The notes below the pieces were generated by a model. It was not told the origin of the DNA. It made no database searches and saw nothing but the letters and a program-made list of their open reading frames with translations. Shown here piece by piece: positions 37,095 to 46,461 of a DNA stretch of 64,000 nucleotides. The number at the start of each line of letters is the position of its first letter. Position 1 is the first letter of the stretch. Made by a program: the position numbers and the translations under genes. Source of the DNA: Pontibacter liquoris (GTDB lineage Bacteria; Bacteroidota; Bacteroidia; Cytophagales; Hymenobacteraceae); assembly GCF_022758235.1 (NCBI RefSeq), contig NZ_JALEBG010000003.1:186001-250000 (forward strand), written 5' to 3'.

Positions 37095-37987
37095 CTTACC
37101 CGCAACGCCTGCAACTGCGCCTGCAGCGCTTCATAATAACGCGCCATAGCTCCCGGGCTGGTTGCCATAAAGAGGAAAGGCTCTATCAGTTCGAGTTCCA
37201 TCAGCACAAAGCGGCCGTCAATCGCTACGCCGTCTACGCGGGCATACAGGCAGTCGGCGGCGAACTTCTCTACAATGGTTTGCGCCGTGGCCAACAAGGC
37301 TGCCGGTGGCGTGGGCGTATGAATGGTACCGCCAAAGAAGTGCTGAACCCGGAAATCGCCGGGCCTGGCGGTTTTAAGCACGGTATGGCTATACTTGCCC
37401 CCGAAAAACAGGAAAGACCACTCGCCCTGCTGCGCCACCTCCGGAATAAAAGGCTGCGCCATGAAAGGTTCCTGTTGCAGCAGCGCGTTGATGGCAGAAG
37501 TGCTGGCGACGGCCTGCTCCAGGGTAAGGGCCAGCGTATTCTTGGCGCCCCCGCTCACGCGCGGTTTCACGATGATCTTTTCCACGCCCAATTGGGCAAA
37601 CACCTCCTCGGCCTGAAACGCATCGCCCTGGTTCAGCCACAAGGTAGGCACTACCTCCACGCGCTGTGCTGCCAGGTCTTTGAAGTAGCTTTTATCGGTG
37701 TTCCAGCGGATGGTTTGCAAGGGGTTCAGCACCGGCACATCCAGCTTCTCGAGTTCATCCAGCCAAGCATTAAAAGCATTTATCTTATCAAAGTAATCCC
37801 ACGGCGACTTCATGATAATGGCATCGAACCGGCGCCAGTCCACAGTAGGGTCGTCCCAGATCTGATACGAAATGGCCAGGCCTTTTTCCTGCAGAAACAG
37901 GAGCAGCGCTTCGTTCTCCTCATCTGAAATGCCACTGTAATTACCCGTACTTTTATAGGTTATGAAAGCGATTTGTTGGATAGCCAT
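37091..37987 (-). CDS. ATP-grasp enzyme, RimK/glutathione-synthetase-like
   Basis: A 298-residue ATP-grasp protein that likely ligates a carboxylate and an amine using ATP. Visible parts include IIVKPRVSGGAKNT (nucleotide-binding loop), EVAQQGEWSFLFFGGKYSH, and the metal-binding ELELIEPF end. Similar proteins occur singly across bacteria and include cycloserine-type ligases; the substrate here is unknown. Convergent with the Usp gene. Confidence 0.82.
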   Translation of the reverse strand: MAIQQIAFITYKSTGNYSGISDEENEALLLFLQEKGLAISYQIWDDPTVDWRRFDAIIMKSPWDYFDKINAFNAWLDELEKLDVPVLNPLQTIRWNTDKSYFKDLAAQRVEVVPTLWLNQGDAFQAEEVFAQLGVEKIIVKPRVSGGAKNTLALTLEQAVASTSAINALLQQEPFMAQPFIPEVAQQGEWSFLFFGGKYSHTVLKTARPGDFRVQHFFGGTIHTPTPPAALLATAQTIVEKFAADCLYARVDGVAIDGRFVLMELELIEPFLFMATSPGAMARYYEALQAQLQALRVS

Positions 37988-38122
37988 ATTTGTTTGATAT
38001 TTGTTGCGAATTTAAACTTTATCCGGCGGAGAAACACGCAAAGCCATCCTTTTAAATATAACTTTTTGGGGGCCGGTTCACGTATGTAAGGTGTAAATTT
38101 TCATCCTCTTTCTACGCTCATC

Positions 38123-38779
38123 ATGCCCTACCTGCGCCACAACACCCTCTGTTACAACCCTTCCCTTTCGGTGCGGTTGCTGGTGTTGCTGTTGTCCATC
38201 AGTATATTTTCGCCGGCCTGCAGCGCAGACAAAGGGCAGGAAGAACAGGCAGCCCCTCCGCACAAGCAACTGCCTACGCTGGCCGCTGCCGACACCACCG
38301 CCACGCGCCGCAACACACGCGAATCTGCCACAACAGACCTGCTGGGAAATCCTTTTGTAGCCAGCCGCGCCCAAGGCCGGAGCCTGAGTGCTTACTACGA
38401 CCGCATCAGCACTGATTTCACCATAGATGCCGATGCCATTGAAAATTTGCACGAACCGGCTGTTACCGATACGCTTTTCACCATCCGGTTTGACACCTCG
38501 ATGCTGGAGTTTTACGCCCCTACCCAAACCGGCGAGCTGCTGCTGCAAGTGGCCGATATTAAAAGCAGCGCGATTACGCTGCGCAACAACCTGCGGGTGG
38601 GTATGAGCCAGGCTGAGCTTATGAATCGCCTGAAGGCCCAGCCTGACCAACCGCTCCGGATCACACAAACGCCTACCGAGGTAGTTGCCTCTAACCGTGA
38701 AGGCGCCCCCGTCTCGTTGCGTTTTTTTCTGAAGAACGGCAAAGTGAGTCGCATCCGCTACGAAGGCTACGTGGACTGA
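38123..38779 (+). CDS. Lipoprotein of unknown function
   Basis: A 218-residue exported protein with a hydrophobic stretch at about 17-32 and a lipobox FSPAC, making Cys33 the lipid anchor. A polar, Ala/Thr-rich linker runs to about 75, followed by a compact domain with the NNLRVGMSQAELMNRL and KVSRIRYEGYVD segments at the end, reminiscent of small SmpA/OmlA-like or similar two-layer folds (the GMSxxEV-type motif). The fold assignment is tentative. Confidence 0.7.
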   Translation: MPYLRHNTLCYNPSLSVRLLVLLLSISIFSPACSADKGQEEQAAPPHKQLPTLAAADTTATRRNTRESATTDLLGNPFVASRAQGRSLSAYYDRISTDFTIDADAIENLHEPAVTDTLFTIRFDTSMLEFYAPTQTGELLLQVADIKSSAITLRNNLRVGMSQAELMNRLKAQPDQPLRITQTPTEVVASNREGAPVSLRFFLKNGKVSRIRYEGYVD

Positions 38780-38820
38780 TAAGGCGTTTTTATTTTCTGT
38801 TTTCGAGTAATACTTTCGGA

Positions 38821-39093
38821 TATACTTTGCCAGGTGCTGTTTGAGGCCTCTGGTTTATACTGCTGGTTATACTTGGAAACTAGCTGTATTGCTCCGTTTA
38901 AGGAAGCTACCTCAAGCTATACTTTGCTGCCGCCTTCTGCAACTCCAATTGGGCTATACTTGTTAGCTTGAGGTTGATGCTCGGTTTTATACTTCCGGTT
39001 ATACTTGAGTTATACTTTGCTAGCTGATCACAATCCGCAGTTTTATACTTTAGCTATACTTGCTAGCAGCCTTTCTTGCTCAGTCTTATACTT
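38821..39093 (+). repeat. Cluster of ten direct TATACTT heptamers
   Basis: Exact copies start at 38821, 38868, 38918, 38955, 38988, 39000, 39011, 39044, 39055 and 39087, all in the same orientation; TATACTG at 38856 is a one-base variant. Seven of the nine exact-copy spacings are 33, 12, 11, 33, 11 and 32-37 bp, several near multiples of 11 bp. Nothing else in the sequence between copies is conserved. Confidence 0.85.
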
Positions 39094-39353
39094 GCCTTGT
39101 TTCATTTATTGCTTTGGAGCGCTCCAAGTCCGCGGGGGCTCGTCCTCGGGCATCGCGCTGTGGCGTGAAGCTGCTCCTCGCTTACGCTGCGGGCTGCCTT
39201 TCAGGCACCGCAACACACCAAGGCGCTCAACCCAAGGACTGGGATCTGTTTCGATAGCTCCTGTCTTTTATTATGCAACTTAAACTAAGTCCCCCTTTGA
39301 AGGGGGTAGGGAGATGTTATCACTGAAACTAACCTGCTTATACTTCAGCAAGC

Positions 39354-39433
39354 TGTCATTTCGACGATAGGAGAAATCTAAAATAGTTTCCTGATAGCAT
39401 TTCAGACAGACCTCTCCTTGCGTCGAGATGACA
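39354..39433. repeat. Palindromic intergenic element (MITE- or REP-like)
   Basis: Left arm 39354-39379 begins TGTCATTTCGACG; the right arm 39408-39433 reads TGTCATCTCGACG on the opposite strand, with AGGAGA next in both. About 21 of 26 positions pair, around a 28-bp AT-rich centre. Similar TGTCATTTCGAC palindromes are, as I recall, widespread between Bacteroidota genes. Confidence 0.7.
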
Positions 39434-39622
39434 ACATGGAAGGGAGTTAGTCTTTTATCAACAGCCTGAACCACAAAGATTATACTTCACCTGCAGTAAT
39501 CACCGAACTCCCCTCCTTAGTCAAGGAGGGCTCAGGGGTGGTTGGACCCGGCTCCTACAGCATTTCAATACCTGCCTTTCTATGCTTAAGCAGAGCAAAA
39601 CGATCCGCTGCCAGCGCAGCCG

Positions 39623-39654
39623 TTTGTAAGCGCTTTTCCAAATCAATACCTTTG
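39623..39654 (+). promoter_or_regulatory. Promoter of dtd with -33 TTTG and -7 TACCTTTG
   Basis: TTTG at 39623-39626, a 20-bp spacer, then TACCTTTG at 39647-39654 match the Bacteroidota sigma-ABfr consensus well. The dtd start codon follows 24 bp later. Confidence 0.6.
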
Positions 39655-39678
39655 CGCCAAACCAAATAAGAGTAAACC

Positions 39679-40131
39679 ATGCGCGTCGTTATTCAGCGGG
39701 TCACCGAGGCTTCTGTCGAGATTGAGAAAAAAGTAAAAGGCCGGATCGGAACAGGTTTGCTTGTGCTGGCTGGCATTTGCCCCGACGATACTGAGGAAGA
39801 CCTGGCCTGGCTGGCATCTAAAATTGCCCAGCTCCGCATTTTTTCTGATGAAGCCGGGAAGATGAACCTGAGCGTGCAGGATGTAAACGGCGATATACTT
39901 GTCATCAGCCAATTTACGCTCTTTGCCAATACCAAGAAAGGCAACCGCCCGTCTTACATCGGGGCCGCACCTCCGGCTATCGCCATTCCGCTTTACGAGC
40001 GCTTTGTAACCCTGCTGAAGACGGCGCTGGGCAAGCCGGTACAAACAGGCGAATTTGGCGCCGACATGAAAGTATCGCTGCTCAACGACGGACCGGTTAC
40101 CATCATTATCGACTCTAAAAATAAGGAATAA
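39679..40131 (+). CDS. dtd: D-aminoacyl-tRNA deacylase
   Basis: A 150-residue proofreading enzyme that removes D-amino acids or glycine wrongly attached to tRNA. The SQFTL motif (residues 77-81) and the C-terminal NDGPVTI motif, which shapes the chiral pocket, are present. Start MRVVIQRV is the family standard. It has its own promoter in the repeat-rich spacer. Confidence 0.96.
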   Translation: MRVVIQRVTEASVEIEKKVKGRIGTGLLVLAGICPDDTEEDLAWLASKIAQLRIFSDEAGKMNLSVQDVNGDILVISQFTLFANTKKGNRPSYIGAAPPAIAIPLYERFVTLLKTALGKPVQTGEFGADMKVSLLNDGPVTIIIDSKNKE

Positions 40132-40208
40132 CGCCATCGCTTCCGGGAGGTATTGTACGTATAAAGTATATTCTATATTTTTATACTTACATTTTTAAAT
40201 CCTGCCCT

Positions 40209-41132
40209 ATGCGATGCAACTTTCTATCGGCCTCTAACCATCATGCCCGCTTTTACCTATGCCTTTGCCTGGGGGTGTTGCTCCTTTTGAGCTCCAGCGC
40301 TGTGGCGCAGACCGATACCACACAGGTACAGCAAGGCGCTCCCCGGCGCTGGGTGGTGGAAACAAACGATGGTTCTTTGATTCAGGGCATTCTGCTGGGC
40401 CAGGATGAGCTTAATATCCGGTTACGCACCGAAAGTGCCGGCGACATAACCATACCTAAAAGCAGGGTGAAGCGCTTGCAGGAACTAGATGAGCGTAACT
40501 TTAAAAACGGCGTTTACTGGTTCGAGAATCCCAACGCCACCCGCTATCTTTTTGGCCCTTCCGCTTTCAGCCTCCGCAAAGGAGAAATGTATTACCAGAA
40601 CACCTACCTGACCGTTAACTCCTTTAACTATGGTATAACCGACAACTTTACCCTGGGCGGCGGGTTTGAGCTCATTTCCACTGTTACCGGAACGCCTGTT
40701 TTCTTTCTCACTCCCAAGTATACATTCCCGGTAAGCGAGAAACTGCGTGCCGGGGCAGGCATCCTCTACCTTAACGCTGCCAACATTGAAGAGGAATTCA
40801 GCGGCTTAGGCGTTGGCTACGGCATTGTAACCTACGGCAGCACCGACAACAACGCCACACTTGGCTTGGGTTACGGGTATGTAGATGGTTCTTTTTCCAG
40901 CAAGCCCATTATTACGTTTAGTGGTATGCGGCGCGTGGGCCGCAAAGTTGGGCTGGTTACGGAAAACTGGCTGGCCCCGACCGACGGGTATTACGGCATT
41001 TACTCCTATGGCCTGCGGTTTATGGGCGAGAAGCTGACAGTGGACCTGGCCTTTATAAATAACCCGGACATTGCCCAGGAAATATTTATTGGCGTACCTT
41101 ATGTGGATTTTGTGATTAAATTTGGCAGATAA
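40209..41132 (+). CDS. Outer-membrane-type protein of unknown function
   Basis: A 307-residue exported protein. A signal peptide covers about residues 15-34 (LLLLSSSAVA-Q). Residues about 45-95 form a small beta domain (WVVETNDGSLIQGILLG, resembling an Sm- or PilZ-like strand set), and the rest alternates amphipathic strands rich in Gly, Tyr and Phe (for example GLGVGYGIVTYGS), ending in Phe-Gly-Arg. The pattern suggests a small outer-membrane barrel. I do not know the family name. Confidence 0.75.
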   Translation: MRCNFLSASNHHARFYLCLCLGVLLLLSSSAVAQTDTTQVQQGAPRRWVVETNDGSLIQGILLGQDELNIRLRTESAGDITIPKSRVKRLQELDERNFKNGVYWFENPNATRYLFGPSAFSLRKGEMYYQNTYLTVNSFNYGITDNFTLGGGFELISTVTGTPVFFLTPKYTFPVSEKLRAGAGILYLNAANIEEEFSGLGVGYGIVTYGSTDNNATLGLGYGYVDGSFSSKPIITFSGMRRVGRKVGLVTENWLAPTDGYYGIYSYGLRFMGEKLTVDLAFINNPDIAQEIFIGVPYVDFVIKFGR

Positions 41133-41147
41133 CCAACCCACCCCCAC

Positions 41148-41474
41148 ATGACTATAGCTGATGCACAGGCCCTTGTTGATAAATGGATAAAGGAGAATGG
41201 TGTTCGTTACTTCAGCGAGCTGACCAACATGGCCATCCTGACCGAAGAAGTGGGCGAAGTGGCCCGCATCATTGCCCGGCAGTATGGCGAGCAGTCGTTT
41301 AAGAAAAGTGATGAAGGCAAACAGCTGGGCGACGAGCTGGCCGATGTGTTGTTTGTGCTCATCTGCCTGGCTAACCAGACCGGCATCGACCTGACCGAAG
41401 CCCTCCGCCAGAACCTGGACAAAAAAACCAGCCGCGACAGCCAGCGCCATAAACAGAACGAAAAACTGAAGTAA
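41148..41474 (+). CDS. MazG-like nucleotide pyrophosphohydrolase
   Basis: A 108-residue single-domain MazG-type enzyme. The metal-binding motifs EEVGE and DELAD are both present, so hydrolysis of NTPs or dNTPs to NMPs and pyrophosphate is likely. It follows the barrel gene by 15 bp and may be cotranscribed. Its end lies in a large inverted repeat. Confidence 0.9.
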   Translation: MTIADAQALVDKWIKENGVRYFSELTNMAILTEEVGEVARIIARQYGEQSFKKSDEGKQLGDELADVLFVLICLANQTGIDLTEALRQNLDKKTSRDSQRHKQNEKLK

Positions 41475-41553
41475 GTTAGAAGGTTAAAGAGTTAGAAAGC
41501 TGTTTATACTTTAACTCTCTAACTCTTTAACTTTCTAACTTTCTAACTTTAAG
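41475..41553. repeat. Inverted GTTAGAAAGTTAAAGAG-type repeat between convergent genes
   Basis: The left arm at 41475-41500 reads GTTAGAAGGTTAAAGAGTT and the right arm at about 41510-41550 is its complement with extra units. A TATACTT heptamer lies in the loop. The hairpin may act as a terminator for both genes. Confidence 0.75.
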
Positions 41554-42252
41554 GTCTACCAGCTTGTTGTGGCGCCAAACGGGCAACACGTTGTAAAGGT
41601 CGTGCTGCAGGCAGAATGCAATGTCTTTGTGAATCTCCAGGTTCTCCAGCCGGCGCACGTGCGAGGACTGCCGCAGAAAAGTGAGCAGATCGGCCTTGGC
41701 CGTTTGGTATAAGTATAACGAGGCCAAGGTGGCATCGTTCTCAAAAGCGAAAGCATCCTGCAACCGCTCTACCAGGGCACCGGCATACAGCGTGTCTTCC
41801 AGGTTAAACTTGCCTTTCCAGCCGGCACATACTACCAGCACATCCAGCTGCAGCTCCCGCAAGTGGTCGGCCACGGCCTGCAGGTTCAGGAACGAACCCA
41901 CAATGATCTCCGAAGCTGCTTCAGACAAACGAATAGCGCGCGTGCCGTTGGTGGTGGTAATGGCAATGGTACGGCCTTTGATCTCCTCCTGCATGTAGCC
42001 GAATGGCGAATTGCCCAGGTCAAAACCGTCTGCTTTAATGCCATCGCGTTCGGCAGCCGTCAGGTGGCCCTGTGCAGCATAAGCCATGCACTCTTCCAGG
42101 CTCATGACCGGGATAATATCGGCGGCACCGTAGGCAAAGGCAGTGGTCATAGTAGAGGTAGCCCGCAGAATATCCACGGCTACAACAGCCTTCCCCTCCA
42201 GGTCATACAAGTGCAACAACTCCGGGCTGTAACACACATCTATACTTGGCAT
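41527..42252 (-). CDS. comB: 2-phosphosulfolactate phosphatase family protein (ComB)
   Basis: A 241-residue member of the ComB family, which removes phosphate from 2-phosphosulfolactate in coenzyme M synthesis in archaea. Motifs such as VAVDILRATST, TTTNGTRA and CAGWKGKFNLEDTLYAG are typical. No other coenzyme M gene is near, and Bacteroidota do not make coenzyme M, so the substrate is probably another phosphorylated sulfonate or hydroxy acid. It is 99 bp downstream of gcvT on the same strand. Confidence 0.9.
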   Translation of the reverse strand: MPSIDVCYSPELLHLYDLEGKAVVAVDILRATSTMTTAFAYGAADIIPVMSLEECMAYAAQGHLTAAERDGIKADGFDLGNSPFGYMQEEIKGRTIAITTTNGTRAIRLSEAASEIIVGSFLNLQAVADHLRELQLDVLVVCAGWKGKFNLEDTLYAGALVERLQDAFAFENDATLASLYLYQTAKADLLTFLRQSSHVRRLENLEIHKDIAFCLQHDLYNVLPVWRHNKLVDLKVRKLES

Positions 42253-42351
42253 TACTCTTTAGACTTAAGATGTAAGACACAAGACTCAGGACTTTCTGAT
42301 CAGCATATTTCGTCTGTATCTTACATCCTGTATCTTGTGTCTCTTATAAAA

Positions 42352-43440
42352 TTACTTTTTGACAAACGGCAGCTTCACCACTTTGGCTTTCATGTCCTTG
42401 TTACGCACGCGCACAAAGATCTCGCTGTCGGTTTTGCTGTATTCTTTAGCTACGTAGCCCAGCCCGATGCCTTTGCTTAAGGTAGGTGACTGCGTGCCGG
42501 AGGTAACCTCCCCTATCTTCTCGCCTTCCGCGTTTACGATTTCATAATGCGAACGCGGAATAGCTTTATCCACCATCTCAAACGCAATGAGCTTACGGTC
42601 TACACCGGCTTCTTTCTGCGCTTTCAGGTTAGCGGCATTGGTAAAGTCCTTGTCAAACTTGGTGATCCAGCCCAGGCCGGCTTCCAATGGAGAAGTGGTG
42701 TCGTCGATGTCGTTGCCATACAAGCAGAAACCCATTTCCAGGCGCAGCGTATCGCGGGCACCCAGGCCGATGGGCTTGATGCCGAAGGGCTTTCCGGCTT
42801 CCATAATGGCGTCAAACACCTTACGGGCATCCTGGTTTTTCACGTAGATCTCGAATCCGCCTGCGCCGGTATAGCCTGTGGCCGATACGATTACATCAGA
42901 CACGCCGGCAAACTCGCCTTTTACAAAAGTATAGTATACCATGGCGGGCAGGTCAATGGAAGTAAGCGACTGCAGCGCCTCGGTGGCCTTTGGGCCTTGC
43001 ACGGCAAACAGCGACATCTCGTCCGAAATATTTTCCAGCGCCACGCCCTGGGTGTTATACTTGCTAATCCAGTCCCAGTCTTTGTCGATGTTGGAGGCGT
43101 TTACCACCAGCATGTATTCTTCCTCACCGAAGCGATACACCAGCAGGTCGTCTACGATACCGCCGTTTTCGTTGGGTAGGCAGGAATACTGCACTTTACC
43201 GTCTTCCAGTTTGGCGGCATCATTTGTGGTTACGCGCTGGATCAGGTCCAGGGCCTGCGGGCCACGCACCATAAACTCGCCCATGTGCGACACATCAAAA
43301 ATGCCGACAGCATTGCGCACCGCGTTGTGTTCTTCTATATCTGACGAATAGCGTACAGGCATGTTATAGCCGGCAAAAGGCACCATTTTAGCGCCCAGCG
43401 CCTCGTGCACGTCATTCAAGGCAATTTTCTTCAGTTCCAT
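42352..43440 (-). CDS. gcvT: Glycine cleavage system aminomethyltransferase (T protein)
   Basis: A 362-residue folate-dependent T protein that transfers the methylene from the H-protein aminomethyl group to tetrahydrofolate, releasing ammonia. Family text includes [13 protein letters not shown], the [11 protein letters not shown] segment near the folate site, and the late [18 protein letters not shown]. Length is typical. gcvP and gcvH are not in the window. Confidence 0.95.
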   Translation of the reverse strand: MELKKIALNDVHEALGAKMVPFAGYNMPVRYSSDIEEHNAVRNAVGIFDVSHMGEFMVRGPQALDLIQRVTTNDAAKLEDGKVQYSCLPNENGGIVDDLLVYRFGEEEYMLVVNASNIDKDWDWISKYNTQGVALENISDEMSLFAVQGPKATEALQSLTSIDLPAMVYYTFVKGEFAGVSDVIVSATGYTGAGGFEIYVKNQDARKVFDAIMEAGKPFGIKPIGLGARDTLRLEMGFCLYGNDIDDTTSPLEAGLGWITKFDKDFTNAANLKAQKEAGVDRKLIAFEMVDKAIPRSHYEIVNAEGEKIGEVTSGTQSPTLSKGIGLGYVAKEYSKTDSEIFVRVRNKDMKAKVVKLPFVKK

Positions 43441-43477
43441 TTATCTTTTGGATTTATATGGTAAGGCTGTTTTGCTG

Positions 43478-43485
43478 CAAAAATA
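43478..43485 (-). promoter_or_regulatory. -7 promoter element of gcvT
   Basis: The minus strand reads TATTTTTG, matching TAnnTTTG, 38 bp before the start codon. Confidence 0.5.
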
Positions 43486-43837
43486 ACAAATTAAAGCCAC
43501 TCCCGAAATTTTAAACGAAGCCCGCTCCCTATTAGCGTACCGAACCCGGCGCCTTTTTACCGGTTTCGATGTAGTAATTTCTGCTACAGAAAAGCATCTT
43601 GAAAAAGGCTCTACCCCGCTTTAAAGTCAGATTTAAATGATGACTTGATGGCTATACTATCCCGTGAGTGGAGGCAGGAATATATTAATGACTACTTTTT
43701 CGGGCAAACAGCCGTATATTGCGGGTTCCGCTGCAACAATGCCTTTCTGCTACTGCCCTTGTTTTGCGAATGGTCGGGGCGGTGCTGACCGGCTGTTGTG
43801 CATAAAGTCCGCAAGCGTACAAGACTGTTATTTATAC

Positions 43838-45322
43838 ATGAAATTATCTGTAAAGCTATTTGCCGGGTTCGTTATTATCTCGGTTCTGTTTACGGCTGTT
43901 GCCCTGGTAAACTTACAGTTGTCGGAAGATGTGATCGAAAATACCCAGTGGGTATACCGGTCTCAGAATGTGGTGCGCAACTCGGCTGCGCTGCAGCGAA
44001 ACATCATCGATATGGAAACAGGCCTGCGGGGCTATCTGCTCAACGGGAACCCCACGTTCCTGCAACCCTATGTGCAGGCCAAAGATCAGCTCCCCAGCCT
44101 TTTTGATGAAATAAAGAATTTCACAATCAGTTCTCAGGAACAAACCCAGAAGATAAACGACATCATTGCCCTGCAAACCAAATGGCAGTTAGACATGGCG
44201 GAGCCGCTCATTCGGCTGAAACAGACCGATACGCTTGCCTCCCGGTCCAGCCGCTTTTACGATGCAAGGCTCGATAGCCTGGTGCTGCGCGAGAAAATAA
44301 TCATGGATACCATCCGGACTGCTTTCCGCGAATTCAATGCCTATGAATACCAGTTGCGGGATGCCCGCAGTGTGCGGCTTAACAAAAGTATAAACACCAC
44401 CCGCCAGGTTTCCACCATCCTTACCATCCTGTCCGTGATCATCGGGCTTAGCTGGGCATACTATATCACACGCCTGATTACCGGGCGCATCATTAAAATG
44501 GTGACGCTAGCTGAGCAGATCTCGCAGGGGGATTATAAGACGCAGATCATCGATACGTCGCGGGATGAGCTCAGCCAGCTTTCACAATCCCTCAACCGCA
44601 TGTCGGGTACCATCGATGAGACCTTTTCGGAGCTGGACCGCAAAAACAAAGAGCTCGACCAGTTTGCTTATGTGGTGTCGCATGACCTGAAAGCGCCCCT
44701 GCGCGGCATTGAAGTAGCCTCCAGGTGGGTGGAGGAAGATATGGGCAAAGAGCTGCCCGCTAATATACAGGAATACCTGATGATGATGCGGGTGCGGGTA
44801 CACCGCATGGAGAACCTGATCAACGGTATACTTGCCCTGGCCCGCATCGGGCGGACAAACCAGATCAAGGAAGAAGTGGATGTAAACCAGCTGCTGTCGG
44901 AGATCACCGAAATGGTAGCGGCTCCCGAGAGCGTCACTATCCAGGTGCAGGACAACCTGCCCACGCTGCATACCGTACGCATCCAGCTGCAGCAGGTCTT
45001 TCTGAACCTCATCAGCAATGCCATCAAGTACCACGACAAAAAAACAGCCCAGATAGAGATAACGCACCGGGAAGAAAAACATCAGCACGTTTTCGCTGTT
45101 GCAGATAACGGACCGGGTATAGAACCGGCTTACCACGAACGGATTTTTGTTATTTTTCAGACCCTGCAGGAGCGCGATGCCGTGGAAAGTACGGGCGTTG
45201 GCCTGGCCATTGTGAAGAAGATCGTGGAGTGGCAAGGCGGCACTATTTGGGTTACCTCAGAACCGGGGCAGGGCGCCACTTTTACTTTTACCTGGCCAAA
45301 AGATGAGGTAGTATCGGTTTAA
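43838..45322 (+). CDS. Membrane sensor histidine kinase with a CHASE3-type domain
   Basis: About 494 residues from ATG 43838 (MKLSVKLFAGFVI), preferred because the frame upstream gives an unconvincing start region. Two membrane helices (about 5-25 and 185-205) bracket a periplasmic CHASE3 domain (about 30-180) with NIIDMETGLRGYLL. A HAMP-like linker, a HisKA domain with SHDLKAPLRG, and a HATPase domain with NAIKYHDKK, DNGPGI and GVGLAIVKK follow. A receiver gene lies 42 bp downstream and is probably the partner. Confidence 0.92.
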   Translation: MKLSVKLFAGFVIISVLFTAVALVNLQLSEDVIENTQWVYRSQNVVRNSAALQRNIIDMETGLRGYLLNGNPTFLQPYVQAKDQLPSLFDEIKNFTISSQEQTQKINDIIALQTKWQLDMAEPLIRLKQTDTLASRSSRFYDARLDSLVLREKIIMDTIRTAFREFNAYEYQLRDARSVRLNKSINTTRQVSTILTILSVIIGLSWAYYITRLITGRIIKMVTLAEQISQGDYKTQIIDTSRDELSQLSQSLNRMSGTIDETFSELDRKNKELDQFAYVVSHDLKAPLRGIEVASRWVEEDMGKELPANIQEYLMMMRVRVHRMENLINGILALARIGRTNQIKEEVDVNQLLSEITEMVAAPESVTIQVQDNLPTLHTVRIQLQQVFLNLISNAIKYHDKKTAQIEITHREEKHQHVFAVADNGPGIEPAYHERIFVIFQTLQERDAVESTGVGLAIVKKIVEWQGGTIWVTSEPGQGATFTFTWPKDEVVSV

Positions 45323-45364
45323 TTTTATTAAATTTGCTTTAAGTGAAGTTTTTACCTTAAAAAA

Positions 45365-45799
45365 ATGAGTGAGATTCCTGTAAATATCCTTTTAGTAGAA
45401 GACGACTATCTGGATATTATGAATGTTGAGCGAGAGCTTAAAAAGATAAATATCACCCACCCGATCCTAGTAGGCAGAAATGGCAAAGAGGCCATGAACA
45501 TGCTTCGCGGCGAAGGTACCCAAAAGATACAGCCGGCTCCGAGTGTTATTTTACTCGATATTAACATGCCGAAAATGAACGGACTGGAGTTTCTGGCCGA
45601 GTTGCGCCGCGACCCTGAGTTCAGCCATATTCCGGTGTTTATCATGACGACCTCGAACGAGGAAACAGACCGGCTGGCAGCACAACGCCTCAATGTATCG
45701 GGGTACATTGTAAAGCCTCTCACTTTCGATAGTTTCGAAAACAGCCATTCCTCCCTCGACAGCTTCAGCCTTTTCCTGGACCTGATCAAGTTAAAATAA
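45365..45799 (+). CDS. Stand-alone response regulator receiver
   Basis: A 144-residue single REC domain. The phosphoacceptor is Asp65 in LLDINMP, with acidic Asp13 and Asp14 and the IVKPL lysine near 117. No output domain exists, so it probably acts by protein contact, like CheY-type or Rcp1-type receivers. It follows the CHASE3 kinase gene and is followed by a strong terminator, making a two-gene unit. Confidence 0.93.
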   Translation: MSEIPVNILLVEDDYLDIMNVERELKKINITHPILVGRNGKEAMNMLRGEGTQKIQPAPSVILLDINMPKMNGLEFLAELRRDPEFSHIPVFIMTTSNEETDRLAAQRLNVSGYIVKPLTFDSFENSHSSLDSFSLFLDLIKLK

Positions 45800-45838
45800 A
45801 AAACAAAGGCCACACCTGTCGTGTGGCCTTTGTTTTTT
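45798..45838. terminator. Bidirectional terminator
   Basis: An 18-bp perfect stem, 45798-45815 with 45821-45838, core AAGGCCACAC, and T run. A TATACTT heptamer begins right after it. Confidence 0.9.
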
Positions 45839-45864
45839 ATACTTGTTACGGTTTAATCTTCCTG

Positions 45865-46461
45865 TTAAAGTATCGTAGCTCGCTCCGGCAGCAGCGTGAA
45901 CGAAAGCCGGTGATGCACCGTGGTGCCCTGCCGGGCAATGGCCTCGCGGTGCCATACAGTGGGATAACCCGCATTCTTCTCCCAGCCATACCCTTCAAAC
46001 GCTTCTGCCAGCTGCGCCATTACCGCATCGCGGTGGGTTTTAGCCAGCACCGAGGCGGCGGCTATTGACAAATATTTGCCATCACCTTTCACTATGCAGG
46101 CGTGGGGTACTTGCTTATAAGGCTTAAACCGGTTTCCGTCGATTAGCAGGAACTCGGGCTGTTGCGCCAGCCGTTCGGCTGCCCGGTGCATGGCCAGGAA
46201 AGTAGCCTGTAAGATATTGATTTGGTCAATTTCGGCGGGCGTTGCCTCTCCTATAGCCCAGGCAACAGCATCCTGTAAGATATCTTCCCGCAGCTGCTCC
46301 CGCTGTTTTTTACTCAACAGCTTAGAGTCGGTCAGTAGGTTATGTCGGTAGTCGGCTGGCAGCACGACAGCCGCCGCCACAACCGGCCCAGCCAGGCAGC
46401 CCCGGCCTGCTTCATCGATGCCCGCCTCAAAAGTATAGCCGCTGTGGTTGGATAAAAGCAT
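45865..46461 (-). CDS. rnhB: Ribonuclease HII
   Basis: A 198-residue type 2 RNase H that cleaves RNA in RNA-DNA hybrids and misincorporated ribonucleotides. The catalytic start GIDEAGRG (Asp16, Glu17) and the IDGNRF and KTHRD segments with the later acidic residues are present. It is convergent with the receiver gene. Confidence 0.95.
   Translation of the reverse strand: MLLSNHSGYTFEAGIDEAGRGCLAGPVVAAAVVLPADYRHNLLTDSKLLSKKQREQLREDILQDAVAWAIGEATPAEIDQINILQATFLAMHRAAERLAQQPEFLLIDGNRFKPYKQVPHACIVKGDGKYLSIAAASVLAKTHRDAVMAQLAEAFEGYGWEKNAGYPTVWHREAIARQGTTVHHRLSFTLLPERATIL

Larger units (their letters stand above)
38780..39678. other. 900-bp gene desert rich in repeats
   Basis: No convincing gene. 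It contains, in order: ten same-strand TATACTT copies (38821-39093), a GC-rich segment (about 39112-39250), an inverted-repeat element (39354-39433), two CCCTCC/GGAGG-type tracts (39290-39312 and 39508-39545, the second followed by GGGGTGGTTGG), and a clear promoter for dtd at 39623-39654. Confidence 0.75.
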
